A DNA stretch of 35,113 bases from Streptomyces silaceus. Its GTDB lineage: Bacteria; Actinomycetota; Actinomycetes; Streptomycetales; Streptomycetaceae. Positions 12,356-19,845 of this stretch are shown in pieces; position 1 is the first letter of the stretch, and every line of letters starts with the position of its first letter. Both the position numbers and the translations under genes were made by a program. Below the pieces are notes generated by a model that worked only from the letters and a program-made list of their open reading frames with translations, was not told where the DNA came from and made no database searches. The stretch spans positions 1 to 35,113 of the forward strand of contig NZ_LIRJ01000050.1 in NCBI RefSeq assembly GCF_001419745.1. The letters are read 5' to 3'.

Positions 12356-12413
12356 TGAGACGCCCGACAAAAGGATGAGACATCCACGTCTCAAAAGGCT
12401 TATGGTTGTCTCA
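12356..12413. promoter_or_regulatory. Four half-site nested operator before the TetR/DHA2 operon
   Basis: TGAGAC occurs at 12356-12361 and 12376-12381; its complement GTCTCA at 12388-12393 and 12408-12413. Inner and outer pairs share one dyad centre (between 12384 and 12385), and the repeats on each arm are spaced 20 bp, about two helical turns. A TATGGT -10 (12401-12406) lies between the right-hand half sites, and the last half site ends on the A of the tetR ATG. Two TetR dimers could bind such an array, as known for QacR-type regulators; autorepression is inferred. Confidence 0.75.
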
Positions 12414-12964
12414 TGTCAGTCGATCGCGAACAGGTCCTGCGCAGCGCCGCGGCCCTGCTCACCCGCAAGTCCACCTCCACCATGGACGAGGTCGCCCGCG
12501 CCGCGGGCATCAGCCGGGCGACCCTCCACCGCCACTTCGCCGGCCGTGACGCCCTCGTGCGCGCCCTCGAAGAGCTCGGCCTCCAGGAGTGCGAGGCCGC
12601 CCTCGGCCGGGCCCGGCTCGACGAGGACGGTGCCTGTGACGCGCTGCGGCGCCTGCTGAAGGAGATCGAGCCGGCCGCGGGCCTCCTCGCGTTCCTCGTC
12701 ACCGAGAACCAGCTCTTCGAGGGCGAGGAGCAGCACGAGGGCTGGTCCCGCATCGACGCCCGCCTGGCCGCGCTCTTCCGGCGCGGCCAGGAGAACGGCG
12801 AGTTCCGCATCGATCTGACGCCGGTCTGGCTGACCGAGGCGCTCTACGGCCTCATCGGCTCCGCCGCCTGGGCGGTGCTGGACGGCCGCGTGGCGGCCAA
12901 GGACTTCTCGTACATGATCGCCGAGCTGCTGATCGGCGGCGCACAGCGGAGAGTGGAATCATGA
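12413..12964 (+). CDS. TetR-family transcriptional regulator
   Basis: 183 residues. The N-terminal helix-turn-helix is at about residues 24-43 (MDEVARAAGISRATLHRHFA), followed by the typical FAGRDALVRALEE helix; the C-terminal half should form the ligand pocket and dimer interface. No Shine-Dalgarno precedes ATG 12413 and the -10 TATGGT ends 6 nt before it, so the mRNA is probably leaderless. Its TGA overlaps the ATG of the DHA2 exporter (ATGA), so the regulator is translated ahead of, and coupled to, the pump it most likely controls. The inducer is probably a pump substrate but is unknown. Confidence 0.92.
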   Translation: MSVDREQVLRSAAALLTRKSTSTMDEVARAAGISRATLHRHFAGRDALVRALEELGLQECEAALGRARLDEDGACDALRRLLKEIEPAAGLLAFLVTENQLFEGEEQHEGWSRIDARLAALFRRGQENGEFRIDLTPVWLTEALYGLIGSAAWAVLDGRVAAKDFSYMIAELLIGGAQRRVES

Positions 12965-14502
12965 CCAGCACCCAGCAGCGGACCGCCGAGCGGGACGTGG
13001 AGCGCGCTCCCGGCCGCTGGCTCGCGCTCGCCGTGCTCGCCCTGGCCGTGCTCCTGGTCGCCGTCGACGCGACCGTGCTCGGCCTGGCGACGCCGTACAT
13101 CAGCGAGGACCTCAAGCCGTCCGGCACCCAGTTGCTGTGGATCGGCGACGTCTACTCCTTCGTCATCGCCGGCCTGCTCGTCTCCATGGGCAGCCTCGGC
13201 GACCGCATCGGCCGCAAGAAGCTCCTGCTCACGGGAGCCGTCGCGTTCGGCGCGGTGTCGATACTCAACGCGTACGCGACGAGCCCGGAGATGATGATCC
13301 TGGCCCGCGCGCTGCTCGGTGTCGCCGGTGCGACGCTGATGCCGTCGACGCTCGCCCTGATCCGCAACATCTTCCACGACCCGCGCGAGCGCAGCATCGC
13401 GGTCGGCGTCTGGGGCGCCATGGCGTCCGCGGGCGCGGCCGTCGGCCCCGTCGTCGGCGGTTTCCTGCTCGAACACTTCTGGTGGGGTTCGGTCTTCCTC
13501 ATCAACCTGCCCGTGATGGCCGTGCTCGTCCTGGTCGGCATCAAGCTCCTGCCCGAGTCCAAGAACCCGGCGCCGGGCCCCTGGGACCTGATCAGCGTCG
13601 TGCTGTCGCTCATCGGCATGATCGCCGTCGTGTACGCCATCAAGGAGGCGGCCGCGCACGGCCTGCGCTGGGACGTCGTGGCGTCCGCCGTCGTGGGCGT
13701 GGGCGCGCTCACCTGGTTCGTACGCCGCCAACTGACGCTGCCCGCGCCGCTCCTGGACATGCGGCTCTTCCGCAACCGCGGCTTCTCCGGGGCGGTCCTC
13801 GCCGACCTGCTGACCGTCCTCGGCCTGTCCGGTCTGGTCTTCTTCCTCTCCCAGTTCCTGCAACTCGTGCAGGGCAGGCGCCCCTTCGAGGCGGGCCTCG
13901 CCGAACTGCCCGCCGCGGCCGGCGCGGTGGCGGCCGGACTGGTCGCGGGCATGGTGGCCCGCAGGTTCTCCGTGCGGATCGTCGTCGCCGGCGGCCTCGC
14001 GGCCGTGGGCCTCTCGCTCGCCGTGCTGACGGCGCTGGACCAGAGCACCGGCTATCCGCTGCTGGGGGCCTCGCTCCTGGTCGTCGGCGTCGGCGCGGGC
14101 TTCTCGTTCACCGTGACCGCCGACGTCATCCTCTCCAGCGTGCCGAAGGAGCAGGCGGGCGCGGCCTCCGCGGTCTCCGAGACGGCGTACGAACTGGGCG
14201 CGGCCCTCGGCATCGCCCTGCTCGGCTCCATCGTCACGGGCGTCTACCGCGACTTCACGGCCCCGCCGGGCACCCCGGCCGACGTGGCGTCGGCGTCCCA
14301 CGAATCCCTGGGCGGCGCGGTCGAATCGGTCGCGGCCCTGCCCGCACCACAGGCGGACGCCCTGCTCTCGGCGGCCCAGTCGGCCTTCGTCGACGGCCTC
14401 CGCCTGGCCGCGGGCGTGGGCGCGGCGGTCCTCCTCGCCACAGCGGTGGCGGCCTGGTTCCTCCTGAAGGGCCAGAAACTGGAGGACGGCGTAGAACACT
14501 GA
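12961..14502 (+). CDS. DHA2-family (14-TM) MFS drug exporter
   Basis: 513 residues with about 14 hydrophobic helices, the EmrB/QacA (DHA2) size. Motif A is GSLGDRIGRKKLL after the second helix; the acidic residue in the first helix (VAVDATVLGLATP) matches the motif D1 region used for cation recognition; motif C-like GAAVGPVVGGFLLEHFWW lies in helix 5. Expected role: proton-driven efflux of lipophilic or cationic compounds. It is cotranscribed with the TetR gene (4-bp overlap) and ends at a strong hairpin. Closest-looking relatives are SmvA/QacA-like pumps; substrate not predictable. Confidence 0.93.
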   Translation: MTSTQQRTAERDVERAPGRWLALAVLALAVLLVAVDATVLGLATPYISEDLKPSGTQLLWIGDVYSFVIAGLLVSMGSLGDRIGRKKLLLTGAVAFGAVSILNAYATSPEMMILARALLGVAGATLMPSTLALIRNIFHDPRERSIAVGVWGAMASAGAAVGPVVGGFLLEHFWWGSVFLINLPVMAVLVLVGIKLLPESKNPAPGPWDLISVVLSLIGMIAVVYAIKEAAAHGLRWDVVASAVVGVGALTWFVRRQLTLPAPLLDMRLFRNRGFSGAVLADLLTVLGLSGLVFFLSQFLQLVQGRRPFEAGLAELPAAAGAVAAGLVAGMVARRFSVRIVVAGGLAAVGLSLAVLTALDQSTGYPLLGASLLVVGVGAGFSFTVTADVILSSVPKEQAGAASAVSETAYELGAALGIALLGSIVTGVYRDFTAPPGTPADVASASHESLGGAVESVAALPAPQADALLSAAQSAFVDGLRLAAGVGAAVLLATAVAAWFLLKGQKLEDGVEH

Positions 14503-14507
14503 GTGCT

Positions 14508-14565
14508 CCGCGCCCCGTGAGGGGCGCGGGGAACTGCGCGACCAGCCACACACGGCCCGCAGCCG
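14508..14565. repeat. Streptomyces intergenic repeat with terminator hairpin
   Basis: A 9-bp stem (14508-14516 with 14521-14529) around a GTGA loop starts 5 bp after the exporter stop. It is followed by GGGAACTGCGCGACCAGCC and a CGGCCCGCAGCCG tail, a block I recognise as widespread in Streptomyces intergenic DNA. It lies between convergent genes. A shorter, diverged copy sits at 18093-18148, also between convergent genes. Confidence 0.7.
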
Positions 14566-14657
14566 AGAACCCTGAGAAAGCGGAGCGCCCGCCCGGGCGC
14601 CGGGGGAACACCCCAGCCCCGGTGCGGGCGCACCGAATCCGTTCAAGCCCCGCCGGG

Positions 14658-15329
14658 CTACGCCGCCTTCGCCTTCGTGGCGTACATGTCCACGTATTCC
14701 TGCCCGGACAGCTGCATGACCTCCGTCATCACGGAGTCCGTCACCGCCCGGAGCACATAGCGGTCCCGGTCCATCCCGTCGTACCGGGAGAACTCCATCG
14801 CCTCGCCGAACCGCACCGTCACCTTGCCGGGCCGCGGCAGTCCCTTGCCGCCGGGCTGGAGCTTGTCCGTGCCGATCATCGCGAACGGGACGACGGGCGC
14901 GCCGGTCATGAGGGTCAGCCGGGCGATGCCCGTACGCCCCCGGTAGAGCCGCCCGTCGGGCGAGCGCGTGCCCTCGGGGTAGATGCCGAAGACCTTGCCG
15001 TCGTCGAGGATGCGCCGCCCGGTCATCAGCGCCGCGACACCGCCGCGCCCGCCGTCGCGGTCCACCGGGATCATGCCGACGCCCGTGAAGAACCACGCCA
15101 TCAGGCGGCCCTTGAGGCCCTTGCCCGTGACGTACTCGTCCTTGCCGATGAAGAACACCGGACGGTTGGTCACCAGCGGCAGGATCATCGAGTCGATGAA
15201 CGTCAGGTGGTTTCCGGCCAGAATGACGGGCCCGGTCCCCGGGATGTTCTCGGCGCCTTCTACCCGTGGGCGGAACATCAGGCGCAAGATCGGTCCGAGC
15301 ACTGCCTTGATGAGCGCTAGACGGGACAA
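14658..15329 (-). CDS. plsC: 1-acyl-sn-glycerol-3-phosphate acyltransferase (PlsC family)
   Basis: 223 residues from a TTG at 15329. The family acylates lysophosphatidate to phosphatidate at the inner face of the membrane. Block I is NHLTFID (residues 40-46, H-x4-D); block III is YPEGTRS; FIGKDEYV and GMIPVDRDGG lie in between. TTG was chosen because GGAGGG ends 4 nt upstream and conserved residues begin right there (SRLALIKAVLG); the frame stays open 318 bp further upstream but that part shows no recognisable protein. No true signal sequence; membrane attachment is probably through the N-terminal amphipathic region. A related lysophospholipid or other acyl acceptor cannot be excluded. Confidence 0.9.
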   Translation of the reverse strand: MSRLALIKAVLGPILRLMFRPRVEGAENIPGTGPVILAGNHLTFIDSMILPLVTNRPVFFIGKDEYVTGKGLKGRLMAWFFTGVGMIPVDRDGGRGGVAALMTGRRILDDGKVFGIYPEGTRSPDGRLYRGRTGIARLTLMTGAPVVPFAMIGTDKLQPGGKGLPRPGKVTVRFGEAMEFSRYDGMDRDRYVLRAVTDSVMTEVMQLSGQEYVDMYATKAKAA

Positions 15330-15758
15330 CAGGCCCTCCGGTGTCAAGGGTTCGACGACGAGTAAGTGCAGGTGAGGACGATACTCGCGGGGCACCGCCG
15401 TTTGCACATCGGGTTCACATACTCGATACGCAGAGTTGACCTGACTTTGCACGGTGTTGCCCTGCTCGTCCGCCCCTGTGACGACCGTATCCCCGTGGGA
15501 ACGGTGTGGCCCGAAGTAGTGGTCCTTGTCACGCGGGCACTTCGCTCTGCGTGACGGACCTCCGGCGGACCGCGGGACGGATCGCGTGGCGGGCCGGGGA
15601 CGGTCCCCGTGCCGGGCCGCCACCTCCATGGTGCGCCCACTCGCCATGCCGCGTCATCCCGCCGTTCCCTCCAGGGTCTCCCACACGTCACGCGCGGCCA
15701 CCTACGATCGGTCCCGCTTTGTCAGGTGCAAAGCAGCGTGACATCGGGAGGAGCGCCA
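15330..15758. other. Divergent non-coding region between plsC and the phosphodiesterase gene
   Basis: About 430 bp with lower GC than its surroundings in 15400-15500. No open frame here has convincing coding bias or a ribosome site; the leftward frame merely extends plsC. It must hold two divergent promoters. A single GTTCACATACT at about 15414-15424 resembles one unit of a PHO box, but the required adjacent direct repeat is absent. Confidence 0.5.
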
Positions 15759-16940
15759 ATGGCGACGCAGGAGTCGGGTCAGCAGCAGCCGGGGACGAGC
15801 CCGGGGCGGCGGGCGGTACTGGGGGCGGCGGTCCTCGGCGCGGGCACGGCCGTGGCAGGGCTGCCCGGTGTGGCGAGAGCCGACGAGCGGCACAGGGGTG
15901 GGCACGGCGGCCACGGCGGGTACAAGGACCTGCCGGTGCCCACCGTCGTCGCGCACCGGGGGACCAGCGGCTACCGGCCCGAGCACACGCTCGGTTCGTA
16001 CCAGCTCGCCCTCGACATGGGCGCGCACGTCATCGAGCAGGACGTCGTGCCCACCAAGGACGGCCATCTCGTATGCCGTCACGAGAACGACATCACCGCG
16101 ACGACGGACGTCTCGGCGCACCCCGAGTTCGCGTCCCGCAAGACCACCAAGTCCGTGGACGGCACCTCGCTGACCGGCTGGTTCACCGAGGACTTCACAC
16201 TCGCCGAGCTGAAGACGCTGCGCGCCAAGGAGCGCATCCCGGGCACCCGCCAGCGCAACACCCTCTACGACGGCCGCTGGGACGTCCCCACCCTCGAAGA
16301 GGTGCTCCGCTGGGCGGAGAAGGAGGGCCGCAAGCGCGGCAGGCCGATCTGGCTGCACATCGAGACCAAGCACCCCACGTACTTCCGCAAGCTGGGCCTC
16401 GGCCTGGAGGAGCCGCTCGCCAGGCTGCTGCGCCGCTACGGCCGGCACAAGAAGAACTCGCCGAACTTCCTGCAGTCCTTCGAGCCCAGCAGCATCCAGC
16501 GCCTGGCCAAGCTGGTCTCCGCGCCCCGCGTCGTGCTCCTGTCCACCGCCAACTCCCGCCCCTGGGACTTCGTCGAGGCGGGCGACCCGCGCACCGTCGC
16601 CGACCTCGTCAAGCCCGAGGGCCTGACGTGGATGGCCGGCTTCGCGCAGGGCATCGGCCCGACCCTGGACCTGGTCATCCCGCGCAAGGCGGACGGCAGC
16701 CTCGGCACCCCGACCACCCTGGTCGAGGACGCCCACGCGGCGGGCCTGATCCTGCACCCGTACACGATGCGCAACGAGAACACCTTCCTGCCCACGAACT
16801 TCAGGAAGGGCACCGACCCGAACGCCTACGGCGACGCCTTCGGTGCCTTCAAGGCCTACTTCGAGACGGGCATCGACGGCATCTTCTCGGACAACTGCGA
16901 CACCGCCCTGCTCGCGGCCGCGGACTTCGTCAACAAGTGA
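15759..16940 (+). CDS. Tat-exported glycerophosphodiester phosphodiesterase
   Basis: 393 residues. Residues 1-41 form a Tat signal: twin arginine R17-R18 (PGRRAVLG), an alanine-rich hydrophobic stretch, and a likely cleavage at ARA-DE. A short His/Gly-rich stretch (45-54) follows, then the GDPD barrel: H66 in VVAHRGTSGYRPEHT, the metal ligands in VIEQDVVPTKDG, and a third His in CRHEND. It should hydrolyse extracellular glycerophosphodiesters to glycerol-3-phosphate and an alcohol, using a divalent metal. Size and the large insert (residues about 115-190) suit the GlpQ type. ATG 15759 has GGGAGGAG 5 nt upstream. S. coelicolor GlpQ1 sits in a similar neighbourhood and is phosphate-regulated, but no full PHO box is seen here. 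Confidence 0.93.
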   Translation: MATQESGQQQPGTSPGRRAVLGAAVLGAGTAVAGLPGVARADERHRGGHGGHGGYKDLPVPTVVAHRGTSGYRPEHTLGSYQLALDMGAHVIEQDVVPTKDGHLVCRHENDITATTDVSAHPEFASRKTTKSVDGTSLTGWFTEDFTLAELKTLRAKERIPGTRQRNTLYDGRWDVPTLEEVLRWAEKEGRKRGRPIWLHIETKHPTYFRKLGLGLEEPLARLLRRYGRHKKNSPNFLQSFEPSSIQRLAKLVSAPRVVLLSTANSRPWDFVEAGDPRTVADLVKPEGLTWMAGFAQGIGPTLDLVIPRKADGSLGTPTTLVEDAHAAGLILHPYTMRNENTFLPTNFRKGTDPNAYGDAFGAFKAYFETGIDGIFSDNCDTALLAAADFVNK

Positions 16941-16967
16941 GGCCGTGGCCCCGGTTGGGGTGAGAGA

Positions 16968-17001
16968 CGGCCGCTCCGGCAACCTCGCGCCGGAGCGGCC
17001 G
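16968..17001 (+). terminator. 13-bp perfect hairpin after the phosphodiesterase gene
   Basis: Arms 16968-16980 and 16989-17001 pair perfectly around an 8-nt loop, 27 bp after the stop. It ends only 13 bp before the next start codon (17015), so the next gene's promoter is either inside the hairpin region or absent. Confidence 0.8.
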
Positions 17002-17014
17002 CGTCCCGGCGTGC

Positions 17015-17542
17015 ATGACCTACGAGCTCATCCCCACCCTCATCCCCTCGCTCCGGCCGCTCCTTGCCGCCGAGGCGTCGGCCGAGGCGCTCGGTTCCGG
17101 CACCGACCCCGGAGACCTCGAACAGGCCGTCTGGCTGCGCCTCCTCGAACGTCTGGAGGCCGAGGGCCCGCCCGCCGACCCGGCGCTGTGGCTGCGCGGC
17201 GCCGTGCGGTCCGAGGCGCGCCGCACCCGGCACACGACGCGGCGGGAGGTGGCGTACGCGACCGAACCCGCCGACGACACCGAGGGCGGCCCCGAACAGC
17301 GCGCCCTGACCGCCGACCGGGACCGCACCCTGCACGCCGCGGTGCGCAGGCTGCCCGGCCGCTGCCCCCGCATCATGGCCGCCCTGCTGTCCCCCAAGGA
17401 CCTCACCTACCGGGAAATCGCAGGGGAGTTGGGAATGTCACAGGGCAGCCTGGGGCCGGAACGTTCCCGTTGCCTGGGATGCCTGCGCAGAATGCTGGCG
17501 GCGGAGGTTGCGGCTCCTGAACCCTGGGGAAAGGAGCGATAG
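17015..17542 (+). CDS. Sigma-factor-like protein with a region-4-type helix-turn-helix
   Basis: 175 residues. The C-terminal part (about 105-160) looks like sigma-70 region 4: a LP-x-R-CPRIMAALL segment, then a helix-turn-helix DLTYREIAGELGMSQGSLG. The N-terminal part (LEQAVWLRLLERL, then ALWLRGAVRSEARRTRH) resembles a shortened region 2 of ECF or ECF-like sigma factors, so promoter -10 recognition may be weak or altered. It probably acts as a small sigma factor or DNA-binding relative. ATG 17015 has no good Shine-Dalgarno and follows a terminator hairpin by 13 bp, which suggests low or conditional expression. No anti-sigma gene is adjacent. A GNAT gene starts 36 bp after its stop. Confidence 0.75.
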   Translation: MTYELIPTLIPSLRPLLAAEASAEALGSGTDPGDLEQAVWLRLLERLEAEGPPADPALWLRGAVRSEARRTRHTTRREVAYATEPADDTEGGPEQRALTADRDRTLHAAVRRLPGRCPRIMAALLSPKDLTYREIAGELGMSQGSLGPERSRCLGCLRRMLAAEVAAPEPWGKER

Positions 17543-17578
17543 ACAACCGGTGGACAGGTGAGCGGGAGGCATGCACAC

Positions 17579-18091
17579 ATGGGCATGAGCGTGACCATCT
17601 CGGAGGCGGCGGGCGACGACACGGACGCCGCCGAGCAGATCCTCAAACTGCAGTACCTCTGCTACCAGAGCGAGGCCGAGCTCTACGGCGACTACTCGAT
17701 CGAGCCGCTGACCCAGTCCCTCGACTCCCTGAGGGGCGAACTGACCACGGGCGTCGTCCTGGTGGCCCGCCTCGGCGACGAGGTGGTGGCCTCCGTGCGC
17801 GGCACGGTCGACGCGGACGGCACGGCGCGGATCGGCAAGCTCATCGTCCATCCCCGGATGCAGCGGCACGGCCTGGGCGGCCGGCTCCTCGACGCGGTCG
17901 AGCGGCGGCTCGGCGCGGACGGCACGGCGAAGTGCTTCCAGCTCTTCACCGGGCACCGCAGCGAGCAGAACCTCCAGCTGTACCGCAAGCACGGGTACGC
18001 GGCGGTGAGCAGCCGGCGGGTCGACGACCGGCTCACGGTGGTGACGCTCGCCAAGGAGGCGGCCGCGGGGACGTACGTGGCCAGCGCCTAG
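17579..18091 (+). CDS. GNAT-family N-acetyltransferase
   Basis: 170 residues. The acetyl-CoA site is KLIVHPRMQRHGLGGRLLDAVE (motif A, with Q-R-x-G-x-G), about residues 88-109; the C-terminal YRKHGYAAVSSRR is the usual motif B end. The acceptor is unknown. ATG 17579 has GGGAGG 9 nt upstream; ATG 17585 is an alternative, and the GTG at 17558 precedes the ribosome site and is rejected. It lies 36 bp after the sigma-like gene and may be cotranscribed. Confidence 0.88.
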   Translation: MGMSVTISEAAGDDTDAAEQILKLQYLCYQSEAELYGDYSIEPLTQSLDSLRGELTTGVVLVARLGDEVVASVRGTVDADGTARIGKLIVHPRMQRHGLGGRLLDAVERRLGADGTAKCFQLFTGHRSEQNLQLYRKHGYAAVSSRRVDDRLTVVTLAKEAAAGTYVASA

Positions 18092-18092
18092 G

Positions 18093-18148
18093 CCCGTCCG
18101 GGGCGCGGGGAACCGCGCGGCCGGCCGGCGACGGTCCGCGGTGGACCG
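18093..18148. terminator. Degenerate copy of the Streptomyces repeat with two hairpins
   Basis: GGGGCGCGGGGAACCGCGCG resembles the block at 14521. Hairpin one is GCGCGG (18103-18108), loop GGAA, CCGCGC (18113-18118). Hairpin two is CGGTCC (18132-18137), a 5-nt loop and GGACCG (18143-18148). It lies between the convergent GNAT and membrane-protein genes and probably terminates both. Confidence 0.6.
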
Positions 18149-18149
18149 C

Positions 18150-18584
18150 TCAGCCGGCGGACGCCCTCCGCGCCTTGCGCAGCCAGAAGATCGCCGTCAC
18201 CGGCAGGATCACCGGGATGAAGAGGTAGCCCATCCCGAAGTCCGACCAGACCGTGGCGTCGGGGAAGGCGGACGGTTCCACCAGCGTCCAGGTGCCCACG
18301 GCGAGCACGCCGAGGAGCTCGGCGGCGCAGCACACCAGCGCCGCCCTGCGGGCCGTGTCCCCGCCGCGCACCAGCGAGTACGTGATGAAGCCGTAGACGA
18401 GGCCCGCGAGCGCGGACAGTGCGTACGCGAGCGGGGCCTTGTCGAAGTCCATGGCGATCTGCACGACGGAGCGCGACACGGCGCCGACGACCATCACGCC
18501 GTACAGCCACACCAGCAGGATGCCGGGGCCGGTGATCAGCTTCTGCCGGGCGCCGCGGGACTCGCTCTTCTCGGTCACCGTCAC
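18150..18584 (-). CDS. Small integral membrane protein, four predicted TM helices
   Basis: 144 residues. Hydrophobic segments lie at about residues 20-40, 50-70, 80-100 and 115-138, with a basic C-terminus (WLRKARRASAG) and a charged cytosolic N-terminus. I do not recognise a named domain. GTG 18584 was chosen: GGGGAGG lies 5 nt upstream and the stop of the preceding gene is one base away; a GTG two codons later is the alternative. Tight linkage with the next membrane gene suggests the two form a complex or work together. Its conservation as a pair in Streptomyces is my recollection, not shown here. Confidence 0.82.
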   Translation of the reverse strand: MTVTEKSESRGARQKLITGPGILLVWLYGVMVVGAVSRSVVQIAMDFDKAPLAYALSALAGLVYGFITYSLVRGGDTARRAALVCCAAELLGVLAVGTWTLVEPSAFPDATVWSDFGMGYLFIPVILPVTAIFWLRKARRASAG

Positions 18585-18585
18585 C

Positions 18586-18945
18586 TCAGCCTCCCCAGAT
18601 GTCGTAGAGCCGCACCTCGAGCACGGCGAGGACCACACCGCCCGCGGCGACCGTCAGGGAACCCCAGCGCGTCCGCTCCGCCAGGGACATGAAGCCCGCC
18701 GCCGGCACGCACGCGAAGGAGCCGAGCAGATAGGCCACGAAGATCGTCGTGCCCTGCTCGGGGTCCTCGCCGCGCGCGAGCCGGACGATGCCGACGATCA
18801 GCTGGACCAGGGCGAGGAAGGTCACCACGCCCATGCCGATGAAGTGCCAGTCCTTGGTCGGCTGGTCGCGGTAGGCGGCGAAACCGCACCAGGCGGCGAG
18901 GGCGAGCGCGGCCACGGCGGTCGCGATCGTCAGGGCGTCAAGCAT
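18586..18945 (-). CDS. Small integral membrane protein, four predicted TM helices
   Basis: 119 residues: hydrophobic helices at about 3-22, 37-56, 68-88 and 95-114, ending RLYDIWGG. No recognised domain. The ATG at 18945 has no convincing Shine-Dalgarno. TAAAGT on the minus strand (18958-18953) ends 7 nt before it, so the transcript may be leaderless. It is the first gene of a two-gene leftward operon; its TGA is followed after one base by the GTG of the partner. It diverges from the HAD gene across 71 bp. Confidence 0.82.
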   Translation of the reverse strand: MLDALTIATAVAALALAAWCGFAAYRDQPTKDWHFIGMGVVTFLALVQLIVGIVRLARGEDPEQGTTIFVAYLLGSFACVPAAGFMSLAERTRWGSLTVAAGGVVLAVLEVRLYDIWGG

Positions 18946-19002
18946 GTCCGTGACTTTATTACGGGCCCTTCGACCCGATGCGCGTGCCCCCGGGGTGCCC
19001 CG

Positions 19003-19008
19003 TAGGCT
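19003..19008 (+). promoter_or_regulatory. Candidate -10 of the HAD phosphatase gene
   Basis: TAGGCT, a common Streptomyces -10, ends 8 nt before ATG 19017. I cannot place a good -35. GGGGG 3-7 nt before the ATG may act as a minimal ribosome site. Confidence 0.35.
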
Positions 19009-19016
19009 CGGGGGCC

Positions 19017-19664
19017 ATGAAGATCCAGGCTGACGCGCTCCTGTTCGACAACGACGGCACCCTCATCTCCTCCATGGAGTCGGTGTACCGCTGCTGGACA
19101 CGGTGGGCGCAGGAGTACGGGATCACCGCCGAGGACTTCGCCCGGGTCGAGCTGCACGGCCGCCCCGCCGCCGAGATAGCCGCCGACCTGCTGCCCGCCG
19201 AGAAGGTCGCCGGGGCCGTGGCCCGCATCGAGGAGCTGGAGGTCTCCGACGTGGCGGGCGGCGTCGTGCTGCTGCCGGGCACCCGCGCGCTCCTGGAGTC
19301 GCTGCCCATGGACCGCTGGGCCGTGGTCACCTCCGCGACCCGCGTCCTCGCCGAGGCCCGGCTCGCCGAGGTCGGCGTCCGCCCCGGTCTGGTGATCGCC
19401 GCCGACGACATCACCCGCGGCAAGCCCGACCCGGAGCCCTTCCTGCTCGCCGCCGCCAAGCTGGGCGCTGAGCCCGCGCGCTGCGTGGTCTTCGAGGACG
19501 CGCCCGCGGGGCTGCAGGCCGGCCGGGCCGCGGGCATGACGACCGTGGCGTTGACCACAACCCACACCGCCGACGAGCTGACCGCCGACGTCGTCGTCAC
19601 GGACCTCTCCGCCGTGTCCGCGCAGGCCACGACGGGTGGCGTGGAGATCTCCCTCGCGGGCTGA
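19017..19664 (+). CDS. HAD-superfamily sugar-phosphate-type phosphatase
   Basis: 215 residues with all four HAD motifs: motif I FDNDGTL (nucleophile D11, acid D13), motif II VVTSATR, motif III lysine in GKPDPEPF, and motif IV VFEDAPAG. A helical cap lies between residues 17 and 85. The subfamily resembles the DOG1/Gpp or beta-phosphoglucomutase-like phosphatases that act on small sugar or polyol phosphates; the substrate is not known. ATG 19017 follows TAGGCT by 8 nt; an upstream in-frame ATG at 18978 precedes that promoter element. A 14-bp terminator hairpin follows. Confidence 0.9.
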   Translation: MKIQADALLFDNDGTLISSMESVYRCWTRWAQEYGITAEDFARVELHGRPAAEIAADLLPAEKVAGAVARIEELEVSDVAGGVVLLPGTRALLESLPMDRWAVVTSATRVLAEARLAEVGVRPGLVIAADDITRGKPDPEPFLLAAAKLGAEPARCVVFEDAPAGLQAGRAAGMTTVALTTTHTADELTADVVVTDLSAVSAQATTGGVEISLAG

Positions 19665-19693
19665 GCCCGCCGGCCGCCGTGTCCACGGCCGTC

Positions 19694-19724
19694 CCCTCGC
19701 TGTCCGCTATGCGGACAGCGAGGG
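19694..19724 (+). terminator. 14-bp perfect hairpin after the HAD gene
   Basis: Arms 19694-19707 and 19711-19724 pair without mismatch around a TAT loop, 30 bp after the stop. The very next base starts the -35 hexamer of the met leader promoter, so it should insulate that promoter from upstream transcription. Confidence 0.85.
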
Positions 19725-19752
19725 TGGACAGCCACCTCACGCGTGTTTTACT
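19725..19752 (+). promoter_or_regulatory. Predicted leaderless promoter of the met operon
   Basis: TGGACA (19725-19730, five of six to consensus), 16-bp spacer, TTTACT (19747-19752, four of six). The -10 ends 6 nt before the ATG of the leader ORF, placing the transcription start on or beside that ATG. No Shine-Dalgarno is possible in the 6 nt between them. Confidence 0.55.
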
Positions 19753-19758
19753 TGCTCC

Positions 19759-19845
19759 ATGACCACGACGAGCAGCCGCACCCTTGCGACCGAGGCGATG
19801 ACGACGCCCGGTGCTCGTTGTATGTGTCGAATGTGCGCCTTCTGA
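19759..19845 (+). CDS. Cys/Met-rich leader peptide of the methionine-uptake operon
   Basis: A 28-codon ORF starting MTTTSSRTLATEAM and ending TPGARCMCRMCAF. The six residues C-M-C-R-M-C put three cysteine and two methionine codons just before the end, in an organism where both are rare. It starts where a good promoter predicts the mRNA 5' end, so it should be translated leaderlessly; the internal ATG at 19798 is a fallback start. It lies about 218 bp before metN. Leaderless short ORFs with clustered cysteine codons are known cysteine-responsive attenuators in mycobacteria; by analogy, ribosome stalling here at low Cys- or Met-tRNA would open downstream expression. The ORF and codons are seen; the mechanism is inferred. 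Confidence 0.6.
   Translation: MTTTSSRTLATEAMTTPGARCMCRMCAF

Noticed and set aside
15410..15430. PHO box for the phosphodiesterase gene
   Set aside because: Only one GTTCAC-type unit is present, with no adjacent repeat, and it lies about 340 bp from the start codon.
15330..15647. N-terminal extension of plsC to 15647
   Set aside because: The extra 106 residues are unlike any PlsC, while a GGAGGG ribosome site and the conserved sequence start at the TTG at 15329.
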